From a virus, in IMG/VR virus record IMGVR_UViG_3300001419_000004, positions 5 through 64,004 of that record: a stretch of 64,000 nucleotides of DNA. The stretch is one strand, 5' to 3'. The notes under the pieces were generated by a model. That model was not told the origin of the DNA and ran no database searches. It was given only the letters and a program-made list of their open reading frames with translations. A program made the position numbers and the translations under genes. Below are positions 27,548-37,877 of this stretch, piece after piece (position 1 is the first letter of the stretch; each line of letters starts with the position of its first letter).

Positions 27548-27807
27548 TCTTCGTCTTCGTCCTCGTCTACATCTTCAATAGACTCTATCCCCTCAACTTC
27601 TAAATCACACCCAAGCTCTAAACCAATATCCCGCAACGTCTCTCTAGCCTGATACAATAAAACACATCTTTTCACAACATATTCAATAACATCATCTGGA
27701 GCGTATCCCGCCCCTATAATTGTAGGAAGGTCAAACGAACACTCAACATAGTAAGTGTCGCCATCTTTAGTCTCTACAGCCTCTTTCACTATCAATGGCT
27801 TACTCAT
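27538..27807 (-). CDS. Small acidic hypothetical protein
   Basis: 89 residues with an extremely acidic C-terminal tail (EDVDEDEDEDYA). The N-terminal half has a beta-hairpin followed by a helix (DDVIEYVVKRCVLLYQ). Acidic small phage proteins often mimic DNA or bind host proteins, but nothing specific is seen here. Confidence 0.55.
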   Translation of the reverse strand: MSKPLIVKEAVETKDGDTYYVECSFDLPTIIGAGYAPDDVIEYVVKRCVLLYQARETLRDIGLELGCDLEVEGIESIEDVDEDEDEDYA

Positions 27808-27886
27808 ACTTGATTTTCATTACCACATCTATAATTTAGTATCTGCATATGTCAATTGGATAACGTAACAGAAGTATTTTACATAT

Positions 27887-28210
27887 ATGTGCAAAGTCAT
27901 TGATATAATTAACATTGATTCAATAGTCGCACACGAATCATGGGCTGGCAGATGGTTTTGGCAAGAAGGTGTGCTCAATATTAAGTCAGAAGGCGAACTA
28001 GCAGACCCAAACTCTATTCCAACATTTTCATTATGCGGCATCATAGTTAAAATGTCGTGGGATATGTCATGGAGTAAAAGCTGTTCAGTGATTATTGATT
28101 TCGATGACCCACTAATCCTAGCCATGAAACTGAGCGAATATGAGCTAACCAACGCTGATTTAGTCATCAAAAAAATAAAGCAAGCGATAAGACGGTTCTA
28201 TGACACTTAA
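27887..28210 (+). CDS. Small paralogous-family protein (DPxSxPxF family)
   Basis: 107 residues. The core SEGELADPNSIPTFSLCGII matches five other proteins of about 103 residues in this window (47861, 48860, 49174, 51171, 51494). It ends with a helix like the others. It overlaps the convergent fibre gene by four bases. The function of the family is unknown. Confidence 0.65.
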   Translation: MCKVIDIINIDSIVAHESWAGRWFWQEGVLNIKSEGELADPNSIPTFSLCGIIVKMSWDMSWSKSCSVIIDFDDPLILAMKLSEYELTNADLVIKKIKQAIRRFYDT

Positions 28211-31044
28211 TGCCAGAAATATCCTTGCAATAAGACAGATATGACGTAAATATTGCCATTGTAAGTGTCGCCAGTTGGGCCTGGCGAACCAGCAGCCTGC
28301 CTGATTAGAGCTAATGCTATAGTATCGCCAAGAACAGCAGTTGGCGTATAAAATGATATTGTAGATTCATACACTTGCTCAGCAGTATTAAGCGTAGTTG
28401 TTACTAAGTCGGATGCGGTCAATTCTGCATTCGTACCATCAAGAACTGTGCCAACTTTAATAATGCCATACTTAAGGTCTAAAACTACATCACCAGACGC
28501 AGCATCAGTAGTTGGTGCCCATCTCACAGTAAATTCTAATGGCAATGAAGTATCAAGCCCCTCTGGAACAGCAACCATTTGTCCAAATCCATCTGTTGTG
28601 CCATTAGCAAACTCATTATCCGAAACCGAGAAATTGATTACGGAACCAAAATCAACATCTTCATTGGCTGGAGAAGCCCCCACAAGTGGCTGCTTATTGC
28701 CTATATGGACAGCAGGAAGTTTACGCCTAGTCCTGGCCAGCCCCATGTATTCAACAAACCCATCTGCGTTAATTTCTGTCCTATTGCTATGGACTTTGAA
28801 CTGCTCAAACACAGGCACAGTCGTTACTGCAGTTGCTATTCTAAATCGGACCCAATACCTATTTGTTCCAGTGGCAGGCGGGTCATTTTTAGTCCAATTA
28901 GTTCTAATGTCATCGAACCTAAGCTGCTCCGATGCATTAGCCCTCGTAAATAACACATTTGCATATGCATCATACGGAGAATCAGCATCAGCAGCCATGA
29001 CGTTAAATGCTGTCCAAGCTGCACCATTCCAATATTCAGTGGCGATAGACCCGACACCCAATACGGCCGCCGTAGTATTTGCTATTTTAATGCCCAAAAA
29101 CTGTTTATAATCTGTATCATCTTGCAAATCACTAGACACATAAATAGCATTATTCTGTGCTACGCCAGGGAATGTGAATGTTGAACCAGAAGCACTCGCT
29201 GCTTCCGTGCTTACATCTGCAAATACATTGCCAGCAGTCTCGGTGTAAACTAACATCCCACGAGTATAACTATCGCCTTCTCCAAAAACAGATTCACGCC
29301 CAATCTCTGGCGAACCCACCTGCAATTCTTCATATAATATAAGACCCTCATCGCCTTCTAAATCACTATCAAAACTGAGTTTTAATTCATCAGCATCGAA
29401 CATTGATAATTTTGTAGCAACAAATCTACAAGATGACAAATCAATAGTTGAAGCATCCTCTTGCAAAACATCCCAAGTACTGGCCCCACGTGACTCAACA
29501 GCAATCCCCGAAATATTACTCGAATTATTGGCTCTTACCACATTGGTTGTGCCAATCAGAGTGCATAGATTTACATCTATTGTGCCACCATTATTAGCAT
29601 ATAAGCCATTAGTGCCGCCAGTAGTCCCACTATTATGTATCCAAATACTGCCTCCATTAGCATAAAAATGAGTAGTCGCGGCTTCAGATAGTATATTCGA
29701 GCTATTGATTGATGCGGAATCAGTAGCTTGCATACCAGTGGTAGTCGTAGATTTAAATTTCGATTCTTCGATAGTAGCTTGGGTGCCAACACCATCAGCA
29801 TGTAAACCAATTAAACAATTTTTAAATGCCACACGCACTATTTCAGTTTCGACCCCGCCCTGTGCCAATATGCCAGCATCATTCGTTGGGCCATCAATCC
29901 TTAAATTATAAACTTGCGATTCATCAGATGCCACAAACAATGGGTCATTATTATTTAAAGCTTGTATAATTGATACTTCATCATTTTGGCCCTGCACACT
30001 AACATAAGATGGTATTACTAGAGGGTTGTCTTCAGTATACAAGCCAGCCGATACTAATATAACATATGGGTTGTCCGCAGCAGGTTGGTCGCCTCCAGCG
30101 AGGCCATCAATGAAATCAATAGCCTCCTCAACAGACAAAAACACATTCTCGTCAGAACCCCCACCGCCCTTGGCAACAATCACTTGGTTAGGGATAACTG
30201 TCGTTCCACCAGCCGCTATACTTGAAATAATCAAATCAATTTGTTCTTTAGTATAGTAGTTAGCATATACCGCTCTAACAAAGATTTTGCCAGTCGTCGA
30301 TGAGGTAACAGCAGTACCAACCCTAGTTGTTATATCTGGCTTTGTAGCCTGATAACCCCCAGCAGTTGTTTCTGATAAGAATAAAATATCGCCAGCGCTA
30401 AAACTAGACGTATCAACGTCATTAACCATGCCACTAGTTGTGACAAAACCATTGCTATTATTTGCAATAGTATGTGTGGCCAAACCAATCACAAATGCTG
30501 TATTTTCAGAATTAGCCTGCGCTAAATCTATTAATGGATAGCCTCCAGATGCACCAGAAATATAGACAGCGGCACCATTCTCGATAGCGGCCCCTGATTC
30601 GTTTCTTACTGCAATCCATTGTTCTTGACCAACTTGCAGGGTTATGTCAGCAACATCATTATAAACTGCTAGAGCCTTAGCTTCGTTATCATAAAATATC
30701 AAACCCTCGCTATGTTCTGGCGTAGCATCAGTAGCAAATTGTATGTCGTCGAATGGATTCGACCGGTTAACCCAGTCCAGAAATCTCTGAAGATTCGGAC
30801 CAACACCAATAGACTCCACAGCTTGCAGAATATCTTCGGGGACATCTATATCAAGAGCATTGATTAATGGATTAAATATGGTACTTAGCTCAACAGTCTC
30901 ACCGCCCTCTGTAGCAACCCTTGCCAGCAACATATGTAAAATAATGTCTTTAGCGCATGCTGGTTTATTAGACTCAGAGACAGGACAGTCATTAATGGGC
31001 TGAGCGCCACGAGGGCGTGGTACTTCGAAATTATATTTCGGCAT
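28207..31044 (-). CDS. Large tail fibre/spike with beta-helix domain
   Basis: 945 residues. An N-terminal attachment region is followed at about 140-265 by a segment with alternating strands. At about 285-560 a pectin-lyase-like beta-helix appears: SVEEAIDFIDGLAGG, then YVILVSAGLYTEDNPLVIPS, then coils rich in Asn, Ser and Gly. The C-terminal 350 residues are strand-rich and end in a hydrophobic-aromatic YISVLLQGYFWH-type tail. It is probably a receptor-binding or depolymerase-like spike. It overlaps the upstream small gene by 14 nt. Confidence 0.7.
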   Translation of the reverse strand: MPKYNFEVPRPRGAQPINDCPVSESNKPACAKDIILHMLLARVATEGGETVELSTIFNPLINALDIDVPEDILQAVESIGVGPNLQRFLDWVNRSNPFDDIQFATDATPEHSEGLIFYDNEAKALAVYNDVADITLQVGQEQWIAVRNESGAAIENGAAVYISGASGGYPLIDLAQANSENTAFVIGLATHTIANNSNGFVTTSGMVNDVDTSSFSAGDILFLSETTAGGYQATKPDITTRVGTAVTSSTTGKIFVRAVYANYYTKEQIDLIISSIAAGGTTVIPNQVIVAKGGGGSDENVFLSVEEAIDFIDGLAGGDQPAADNPYVILVSAGLYTEDNPLVIPSYVSVQGQNDEVSIIQALNNNDPLFVASDESQVYNLRIDGPTNDAGILAQGGVETEIVRVAFKNCLIGLHADGVGTQATIEESKFKSTTTTGMQATDSASINSSNILSEAATTHFYANGGSIWIHNSGTTGGTNGLYANNGGTIDVNLCTLIGTTNVVRANNSSNISGIAVESRGASTWDVLQEDASTIDLSSCRFVATKLSMFDADELKLSFDSDLEGDEGLILYEELQVGSPEIGRESVFGEGDSYTRGMLVYTETAGNVFADVSTEAASASGSTFTFPGVAQNNAIYVSSDLQDDTDYKQFLGIKIANTTAAVLGVGSIATEYWNGAAWTAFNVMAADADSPYDAYANVLFTRANASEQLRFDDIRTNWTKNDPPATGTNRYWVRFRIATAVTTVPVFEQFKVHSNRTEINADGFVEYMGLARTRRKLPAVHIGNKQPLVGASPANEDVDFGSVINFSVSDNEFANGTTDGFGQMVAVPEGLDTSLPLEFTVRWAPTTDAASGDVVLDLKYGIIKVGTVLDGTNAELTASDLVTTTLNTAEQVYESTISFYTPTAVLGDTIALALIRQAAGSPGPTGDTYNGNIYVISVLLQGYFWH

Positions 31045-31510
31045 TAGAATCCTCCAGCCATTTACGGACTGACTCTAACAAACCTTCTTCTACAAGTTGT
31101 GGGCATTCTAAGCCCATCCTCTGAACAACATCCAGTACATCTTCATTCTCAATTTGCGTTATGGTCCGACCATATAGGCCAACCTGCTGGTGCTTAGCAC
31201 TAGATGCTATACTACGAAGTTCTTCATCACTAGCATTCTCATCAACAAATTCACATATATAACCACGCATTTCATCCAACAGCAACGCCCTTGGGTCATC
31301 AGCATACCCAACGAATATAAAATCATCAAGCATTTTATTAGATGCAAATGACCCATCTTCAACACGGCATAATGCCATTTTGCGGTTGACGGTCTCACGC
31401 AAAGTCAAACCAACCGAATTGAAATCCTCTTCCAGCATGAAGAGGGAATCAAAATCCTGACACCGCTTAACTTTATCAGTGCATTTATTAATCCTGTCTT
31501 TTAGGTCCAT
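31031..31510 (-). CDS. Hypothetical helical protein
   Basis: 159 residues, acidic and helical, with no signal or transmembrane segment. It overlaps the start of the 945-residue fibre by 14 nt, which suggests coupled expression and perhaps a fibre assembly or attachment role. No motif is recognised. Confidence 0.55.
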   Translation of the reverse strand: MDLKDRINKCTDKVKRCQDFDSLFMLEEDFNSVGLTLRETVNRKMALCRVEDGSFASNKMLDDFIFVGYADDPRALLLDEMRGYICEFVDENASDEELRSIASSAKHQQVGLYGRTITQIENEDVLDVVQRMGLECPQLVEEGLLESVRKWLEDSNAEI

Positions 31511-31584
31511 TGATTAGTCCACCTTTTTCTGCATAGTCCGTTAATACATTATGTACTACTTTATCTTTGCAATAGTAATAAATT

Positions 31585-31620
31585 AAAGCCCTATTATTTA
31601 TCAATAAATAATAGGGCTTT
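31585..31620 (-). terminator. Intrinsic terminator after groEL
   Basis: Long hairpin with arms aaagccctattatttat and ataaataatagggcttt, followed on the minus strand by TAATTT. It lies 14 nt beyond the GroEL stop codon. Confidence 0.8.
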
Positions 31621-31633
31621 ACTAAAAGGAAAT

Positions 31634-33268
31634 TTACATCCCAAGTGATGGGAATGGCGATTGGGGCTGCTGCTCATTACCGTCTTTAATAATCGAAATC
31701 ATACAATCAGTTGTTAACAATAACCCCGCCACCGAAGCCGCATTCAGCAATGCAACTCTCTCAACCTTCGTAGGAACTATAATTCCAAATTCTACCATAT
31801 TGCCATATTTCTTATTGGCCGCATCAAAACCATAGTTCGAGTCATTCGATTCCTTAACTTTATTGGCCACTACACCATCATCTTCGCCAGTATTAATTGC
31901 AATCTGTCTCAATGGGGCTTCTAACGCACGCAGCAGAATGTCAATGCCAATCTTAAAATCATCACAGAACCCGGAACGTTCTATATCATTTTTAGCGGCA
32001 TGGACCGCTGCTACTCCACCACCAGGAAGAATCCCCTCTTCTATAGCCGCTTTGCAGGCGTGCAGGGCGTCATCAATTCTATCTTTCTTTTCCCTGACCT
32101 CAACCTCAGTTGCGCCACCAACTGAAATTTGGGCTACCCCGCCAGTAAGCCTGGCCAATCGCTCTTGAACCCGTTCCTTATCAAAACTCCCAGGCACCTT
32201 CTCCAACTGCGACCTCAATAATTCTATGCGAGCTTCAATCTGGTCTGGGTCGCCCTTACCTTCCAAGATAGTTGTCGAGTCCCTATCAATCTTAATACGC
32301 TTGCATTTGCCAAAATGCGAGGATTTAATTTGTGATGGGTCTATCCCTCCCTTTGAAAGGATAGTCCCGCCAGTAGCAATGGCAAGGTCTTCAAGGACTT
32401 GCACCCTCCTATCGCCAAATCCAGGGGCTTTGACGGCTACGATGTTTAGCTGTGACCTAATCCTATTTAGAACCATGGCAGCAATCACGTCATCCGAAAA
32501 TTCATCAGCAATAACAACCACTGGACTGCCTTCTCGGACAGTAACTTCTAGAAGTTTTAAAACACTCTTCAAATCAGTAAGCTTATCACTGACGATAACA
32601 ATGTTCGGGTCATCATATTCACATGCCAATGTCTCTGGGTCAGTGGCGAATTGTGGACTAACATATCCTCTTGGGAATTGCAAGCCATCAACCACACTAA
32701 CTGTTGTCTCAAGCGCGTTGCCTTCCTCGATAGTAACCACACCATCTTTACCGACTTGCCTCAGTGCTTCGGTAATCATAGACCCAACTTCAATATCTTG
32801 GTTAGAGCTACAAATAGCGACTTGCTGAATTTGTTCTAAATCCACAACCGGCTTCGATGCTTCTTGTAGCTTGCCCACTATAGTCTTGGCTGCATAATCT
32901 ATACCACGCTTAACTTCTTGTGGGTTTGCACCAGACGCTGTGCCTTTAATCCCAGATTCATATATAGCCTGGACATATATTGTGGCGGTAGTAGTACCAT
33001 CACCAGCGACTGCTGCTGTCTTCGCCGTAGCCTGTCGAACCATACTAGCTGCCATATTTTCAAGCCGGTCTTCCAACTCAACTTCTTTAGCAACAGTAAC
33101 GCCATCTTTAGTAATAACAGGGTCACCAAATTCCCGCTCAAACATGACAACTCTGCCAGATGGCCCTAAAGTTATCTTGACAGCCTCTGCTAATTTACTG
33201 ATACCAGAGTTAATTTTGTCGCGGGCCTCTGTAGACTTTGGTGTGTTAAACACTAATTGTTTTGGCAT
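31634..33268 (-). CDS. groEL: GroEL-type chaperonin
   Basis: 544 residues, full family length. ATP-binding elements TLGPSGRVV (about 34-42) and GDGTTTATI (about 89-97) are present, with an equatorial LPGGGVAAVHA segment around 410. It forms the double-ring folding chamber and probably assists the folding of phage capsid or fibre proteins. The C-terminus lacks the GGM repeats and ends SPFPSLGM. No GroES-like gene is visible in the window, so it may use the host or another phage co-chaperonin. Confidence 0.95.
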   Translation of the reverse strand: MPKQLVFNTPKSTEARDKINSGISKLAEAVKITLGPSGRVVMFEREFGDPVITKDGVTVAKEVELEDRLENMAASMVRQATAKTAAVAGDGTTTATIYVQAIYESGIKGTASGANPQEVKRGIDYAAKTIVGKLQEASKPVVDLEQIQQVAICSSNQDIEVGSMITEALRQVGKDGVVTIEEGNALETTVSVVDGLQFPRGYVSPQFATDPETLACEYDDPNIVIVSDKLTDLKSVLKLLEVTVREGSPVVVIADEFSDDVIAAMVLNRIRSQLNIVAVKAPGFGDRRVQVLEDLAIATGGTILSKGGIDPSQIKSSHFGKCKRIKIDRDSTTILEGKGDPDQIEARIELLRSQLEKVPGSFDKERVQERLARLTGGVAQISVGGATEVEVREKKDRIDDALHACKAAIEEGILPGGGVAAVHAAKNDIERSGFCDDFKIGIDILLRALEAPLRQIAINTGEDDGVVANKVKESNDSNYGFDAANKKYGNMVEFGIIVPTKVERVALLNAASVAGLLLTTDCMISIIKDGNEQQPQSPFPSLGM

Positions 33269-33345
33269 GATTATCCTTTGCGGTTAAACAGCATATCTAC
33301 TCTTAAAACCAGTTCTGAACATAAAATACATGAGTAAATATAGAC

Positions 33346-36300
33346 ATGGCAACTAAACAATTAATATATGCATTCGGGTTAAGACGGTCTGGAAATCATG
33401 GCGTTTTAAACTGGATATTTCACCAGCGTGGCACACCCCGGCAATTCTTTAGCAATTGCAAATTATATAATCCAGTTAAAAGAGTCAGGAAAAATGCATG
33501 CAATTTAACCATTATGGGGTTCGAGGACTGCGAGTTGGAATTCGATTCACATAAATTCGCCGGAAACGAAGATGAATTCACTGGACCCGACACAATAAAG
33601 AATTCAGTTATTGTTTTAAGGGACCCATTCAACACATTTGCTAGCCGATTAAAGAATCGCATAATACGCAAATACACTCTTCCTAAATTAAGTTACTACA
33701 TAGATTTATGGAAGAAATATGCACATGAATATTTAGGTCATACCTCTAACCTCCCAGATTTAATTCCAATCAACTTTAATTTGTGGTTTGAGTCAAAAGA
33801 CTATAGAATGTCTTTGTCGAAATCCTTAGGATTGGAATTCAATGATGATGGCTTGAATATTCTCAGCAGAAAGGGAGTCAGAAGCTCATTTGATGGCATA
33901 AAATTCGACACACGGGCGCAAGAAATGCAGGTCTTGAATAGATGGCAGCAAATCCCAAGTCTGCAGAAACACCTAAATATACTAAAAGATGATGAGATTA
34001 TAAGTTTAACTCGCGAAATATTTGGTGATATTGAGCCAATTAAGTCGACCGCCAGTAAAATTATATCTACAAAAAACCCAGCTAAAAGCATCGGGCCAAA
34101 TGACGTGCAAATAATACACGTAGACCTCAAGGAACCAATTATGGGAAAAACTACGCAACCTAATACAAAAATTACACCCATTGCAGAAACTGCAGAAATT
34201 ACACCCATTGCAGAAACTGAGCTTGTGGACCCAGTGGATGGCATAAGAATGTTTAATGCCGAGTCATTGACAGAAACATTCACAGATTATAAACATATAG
34301 TGGTCATTGGGAACGGTAAAATTCCCAACCGTGGGCTTAAAATCCTAGAGAAGAAAATAAAAAATGCAGATATAGTTATAAGATGTAATGATTGGAACAG
34401 ACGCAAATCATACAGTGCCACAAAAGGAGGTCGGAGATGTGACCTATTGATAACACACTCGGACTCTGTACCAATACAAGGCAAGAAAGATTTTGATACT
34501 CCAAAGGCAGTAGTTATAGCGATACCAGCACCATTCCATTCCGATAGAATCATAGAACATGTTAATACCGTTTATAGCTCTAGCAATATTTATATGGTAA
34601 ATCCATACACCAACAAATTAATGTGCGATACGCTGAAGCTCAATAGCACTGGATGCGGCCATCCGATAGGCACTGTAGGTTTCACCATCCTTTACCACCT
34701 ATGGCGAATTTCAAGAGTATTGCCCGATTTAGACATATTTGTTGCAGGATATAATTGGCGATATAAACCTCAGAATCAGACGTTTGATGAAATCCCAATG
34801 AATTCCGATAGACGCAGAGGAAATCATGCTTATATTAGAGAGGTGAAGTGGATATATGAGAATTTAAAGGACCACAAAAATTTCTCATTTTCTATGAATA
34901 TAAATGGGTTGTTCAACAAATACAAGTCAGCACACAGATTCACAGCAGATTACAATGATTTAGACTTCATAAACAAAATGATAGCCTCAGATGAAAGATT
35001 TGCATTTTCTAGATTTGGGGAGGGCGAATACTCCATTATAGACCGACAGGAGCAGCGTAGGAGATTCTGGAGCTACACTGGCGATAGCATAGACCGAGCA
35101 TTCAGCACTGAGTTAGATGAAGCCCTTAAATATGAACACCCAAAATATTATGTCGGAATTGTTAGTAGGCGGCCACTACGGTTTGATAGAGGCAACATAC
35201 TGTCATCAACAATGTTAGTAGACTGCAATTACAAGGATTTCATTGCAACCACTATACCTCTCTTGGCCACAAAAGAGAATGTTTTTGTTATAGGCTCCGA
35301 TTGTGATATCCAAGGTGCCACATTTAATTGTGATGCTAACAACATGCCATTCAAACCAGAGAAAGTATTTACAATTAAGCAACCAACATCTTGGCGACAC
35401 AATCCAGATGAACTATTAAACGACCTAATCGAATATCTACAGACTACATCTGGCAAAGTCGTGTCTTTTTGTGTTGGTGCACTAAGCTGCGTTCTAATTA
35501 AAAAAATCTGGGAGATGATGCCTGAAAAACACACCCTAATAGATGTAGGGTCAGCATTTGACCCATATTTATTCGGGAGAGGAACCAGAGTTTATCACAG
35601 CAAAACCAAGGTTTTCGATGCTATAGGCAAGAAACCAAAAAGTCCCCTGCCGCCAAGAGGTAGTGGGCCTTTAGAAGGCGATACACCAAATGTATTGCAG
35701 TGTGTTATACCTAAAATCATCCATTTTATTTGGATGGGCAATAAAAATAAGAACGTCCTGTACAACATAGACAAATATCGAGAATTAAATCCTGATTATG
35801 AAATCAGAGTGCATGATGAATTCATTTATGCGGATTGGTATGACCATGTTAAACGTGAGAGGCTGCAGAAATGTCAACTCGCTGATTTAATGCGTGTGCA
35901 TTTATTAGATACACATGGAGGTTGGTACCTCGATTGTGATATGTATCCGTTTGTGGGCCTTGACCACATCATAAACACATATGGTATCTATGACTTCTTC
36001 ATCTCAAAACAGAAGGATGGCCGCATAAATAACGGAATCATGGCCTCGATACCAAACCATAGTTTGTGGAACGAATATAAGAAGAACATAGCAGCAGTAC
36101 CATCTATTAGGACTGAATATGGCCCAAGTAAATTCTCTGATTCACAGGACTTTATGAATGTGGCGTGTGATGATTTCTCGATGTTTTACCCTGTTGACCT
36201 TAGAAATTCAGCCTTGAATATTTTCAAGTGCATAGTAGAAAATGACACAGAAAAATTAAACGGGCACTTCACTAATTTAGCTAAAAGACTAAAAAATAGA

Positions 36301-36357
36301 AAACCATTTATGCTACATACTTGGGGCGGGTATTTGGATGATAAATTTTTTACCTAA
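33346..36357 (+). CDS. Four-domain sulfotransferase/glycosyltransferase fusion
   Basis: 1003 residues. Domain 1 (about 5-230) is sulfotransferase-like, with PAPS loop FGLRRSGNHGV and IVLRDPFNTFASR. A repetitive ITPIAET linker follows. Domain 2 (about 315-520) resembles a GT29-like sialyltransferase: VVIGNGKIPNRG, then ADIVIRCND. Domain 3 (about 550-760) has FSRFGEGEYSII, like the GT-D/DUF1792 fold. Domain 4 (about 785-1003) is GT32-like, with IPKIIHFIWMGN and the DxD motif GGWYLDCDM. It would assemble and sulfate a glycan in the cytoplasm, with virion protein or a host polymer as target. Its neighbours are a GT4 enzyme and a cupin. Confidence 0.8.
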   Translation: MATKQLIYAFGLRRSGNHGVLNWIFHQRGTPRQFFSNCKLYNPVKRVRKNACNLTIMGFEDCELEFDSHKFAGNEDEFTGPDTIKNSVIVLRDPFNTFASRLKNRIIRKYTLPKLSYYIDLWKKYAHEYLGHTSNLPDLIPINFNLWFESKDYRMSLSKSLGLEFNDDGLNILSRKGVRSSFDGIKFDTRAQEMQVLNRWQQIPSLQKHLNILKDDEIISLTREIFGDIEPIKSTASKIISTKNPAKSIGPNDVQIIHVDLKEPIMGKTTQPNTKITPIAETAEITPIAETELVDPVDGIRMFNAESLTETFTDYKHIVVIGNGKIPNRGLKILEKKIKNADIVIRCNDWNRRKSYSATKGGRRCDLLITHSDSVPIQGKKDFDTPKAVVIAIPAPFHSDRIIEHVNTVYSSSNIYMVNPYTNKLMCDTLKLNSTGCGHPIGTVGFTILYHLWRISRVLPDLDIFVAGYNWRYKPQNQTFDEIPMNSDRRRGNHAYIREVKWIYENLKDHKNFSFSMNINGLFNKYKSAHRFTADYNDLDFINKMIASDERFAFSRFGEGEYSIIDRQEQRRRFWSYTGDSIDRAFSTELDEALKYEHPKYYVGIVSRRPLRFDRGNILSSTMLVDCNYKDFIATTIPLLATKENVFVIGSDCDIQGATFNCDANNMPFKPEKVFTIKQPTSWRHNPDELLNDLIEYLQTTSGKVVSFCVGALSCVLIKKIWEMMPEKHTLIDVGSAFDPYLFGRGTRVYHSKTKVFDAIGKKPKSPLPPRGSGPLEGDTPNVLQCVIPKIIHFIWMGNKNKNVLYNIDKYRELNPDYEIRVHDEFIYADWYDHVKRERLQKCQLADLMRVHLLDTHGGWYLDCDMYPFVGLDHIINTYGIYDFFISKQKDGRINNGIMASIPNHSLWNEYKKNIAAVPSIRTEYGPSKFSDSQDFMNVACDDFSMFYPVDLRNSALNIFKCIVENDTEKLNGHFTNLAKRLKNRKPFMLHTWGGYLDDKFFT

Positions 36358-37424
36358 GGGATAATAATCTTTCTGGTTGGAGCAATAATTCTTCCGCTTG
36401 CAGGAGATTCTAGATTTTCCCAGCTTTTGAAAACTGTTTCCCACGATTTCGCAGCCGCTTCTATACCCCATTCGCGTTTTAACTTATCTCTAGCGGCCTG
36501 ACGCATTCGCGCCTTTTCTTCAATCTCAAACGCAGCTCTGCATGATTTATAAACAAATTCTCTATCATCATTACATAACCATCCAGTTACACCATCTTCG
36601 ATGAGCAGCCGCCAGCCACCTTTATTATCAACAATCAAAATAGACCCGGATGCCATAGCCTCCATGCCAACCCTCGGAAGATTCTCGAAAGTATCTGTTG
36701 CCATTATGATAACATCACTATGCCTATAAAATTCATCTTGGGTAATGCCACATTCGGGATAAGTTTTAACATATGAATCTGGTCTCCGCCCAAATTTTTC
36801 TTGTATCTTATCATTCCAGCCAAGAATAATGCCCTCTTTAAGAGTTGGCGCAGTCATCGTCTCATATATCCACAACTGCCTTATATTGAATTTATCTGCG
36901 TCGGCCCGAGAAATCCGGCCAAATTTGAATCTCTCTTGTGGCCTGATGTCGTAATATGTAAAATCATCGGCGCAAAAATACGGCACGAACATCAGCGGCC
37001 TATAATCCTGATATTGTAGCAATTTCTTGCCGACTCTCTCGAAAGCATGGTTCGTCTGATATAGGTGGAAGTCAATCATCCCTTTTTCCTGCATTTCTAA
37101 TTCAGCAGGAAAATTCCATGTCATACAATTAACGAATGTGGTCGTTCGCGCATATTTCTTTATTATTGGCAAATGTTTTAAAAATTCACCATTACAAAAT
37201 GATATGCAGTGCAACCCCTCAATCGACGGCCAATCTATAGATTTGTGATAGATGCACCCACGTTTCTTTAACTCCATAGATATGCAATTATTATCTAATT
37301 CACCAGTATGGCAAATATGCACCTCAATTCCCATATGGTGCCAACATTTAATCTGGTGGTCTAATTCTGTGTCTGCGCCGCCAAGACGACTAGGATGCCC
37401 TATTACACATAATTTATTTATCAT
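36354..37424 (-). CDS. GT4-family glycosyltransferase
   Basis: 356 residues with a GT-B layout. The N-terminal VIGHPSRLGGADTELDHQI is the acceptor-domain Gly loop. The C-terminal donor site has ENLPRVGMEAMASGSILIV with an E(x7)E-like arrangement, followed by a GVTGWLC loop. It transfers an activated sugar and probably acts with the four-domain transferase it faces (4-nt convergent overlap). It overlaps the upstream cupin gene by ATGA. Confidence 0.85.
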   Translation of the reverse strand: MINKLCVIGHPSRLGGADTELDHQIKCWHHMGIEVHICHTGELDNNCISMELKKRGCIYHKSIDWPSIEGLHCISFCNGEFLKHLPIIKKYARTTTFVNCMTWNFPAELEMQEKGMIDFHLYQTNHAFERVGKKLLQYQDYRPLMFVPYFCADDFTYYDIRPQERFKFGRISRADADKFNIRQLWIYETMTAPTLKEGIILGWNDKIQEKFGRRPDSYVKTYPECGITQDEFYRHSDVIIMATDTFENLPRVGMEAMASGSILIVDNKGGWRLLIEDGVTGWLCNDDREFVYKSCRAAFEIEEKARMRQAARDKLKREWGIEAAAKSWETVFKSWENLESPASGRIIAPTRKIIIP

Positions 37425-37780
37425 GTCTTCTCGTTCACTCCGCCATGGTCTTCTCTAGAAATATCGCCATCATCCAGCTCAGTCCAGTAAATCTCGAAGG
37501 CAACTGTGTCATCTTCTAATACTTCGAATCTATGATATTCGCCCGGCTTAACAACAGTTGATTCTTGTGGGCCAAGAATGGTCTCATCTACTAAACTATA
37601 ATCGCGTTTCCATACTTTAATTGATAAACGACCCTTCTCGATATAGAAAAGATTAAATTTATGGTCATGCTTGTGCTTCGAACAATGGCCGCCTTTAATG
37701 CCAACTATTCTATTAATCTGCACGTTGCAATTATTAAAAATAGTAGAAGTACAGCCCCATATTTTTCCCTGAATTTCCAT
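37421..37780 (-). CDS. Cupin-fold protein
   Basis: 119 residues of a single cupin. HKHDHKFNLFYIEKGRL contains the first metal-binding His set, and VVKPGEYHRFEV provides the second. It resembles mannose-6-phosphate isomerase C-terminal or sugar-binding cupins. Coupling to the GT4 gene suggests nucleotide-sugar or glycan metabolism. Confidence 0.75.
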   Translation of the reverse strand: MEIQGKIWGCTSTIFNNCNVQINRIVGIKGGHCSKHKHDHKFNLFYIEKGRLSIKVWKRDYSLVDETILGPQESTVVKPGEYHRFEVLEDDTVAFEIYWTELDDGDISREDHGGVNEKT

Positions 37781-37877
37781 GGCACACTCCTATTTTACCT
37801 ATATACATGGTTGTTGATGTCGAGGAACGGTCAGGCCAAGAAAAGGCATAATTGCTCAAAAATGCTGCCAGGGCCGT

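Noticed and set aside
27829-28170. Minus-strand open frame opposite 27887-28210
   Set aside because: The plus-strand frame encodes a clear member of a paralogous family, so the antisense frame is a shadow.
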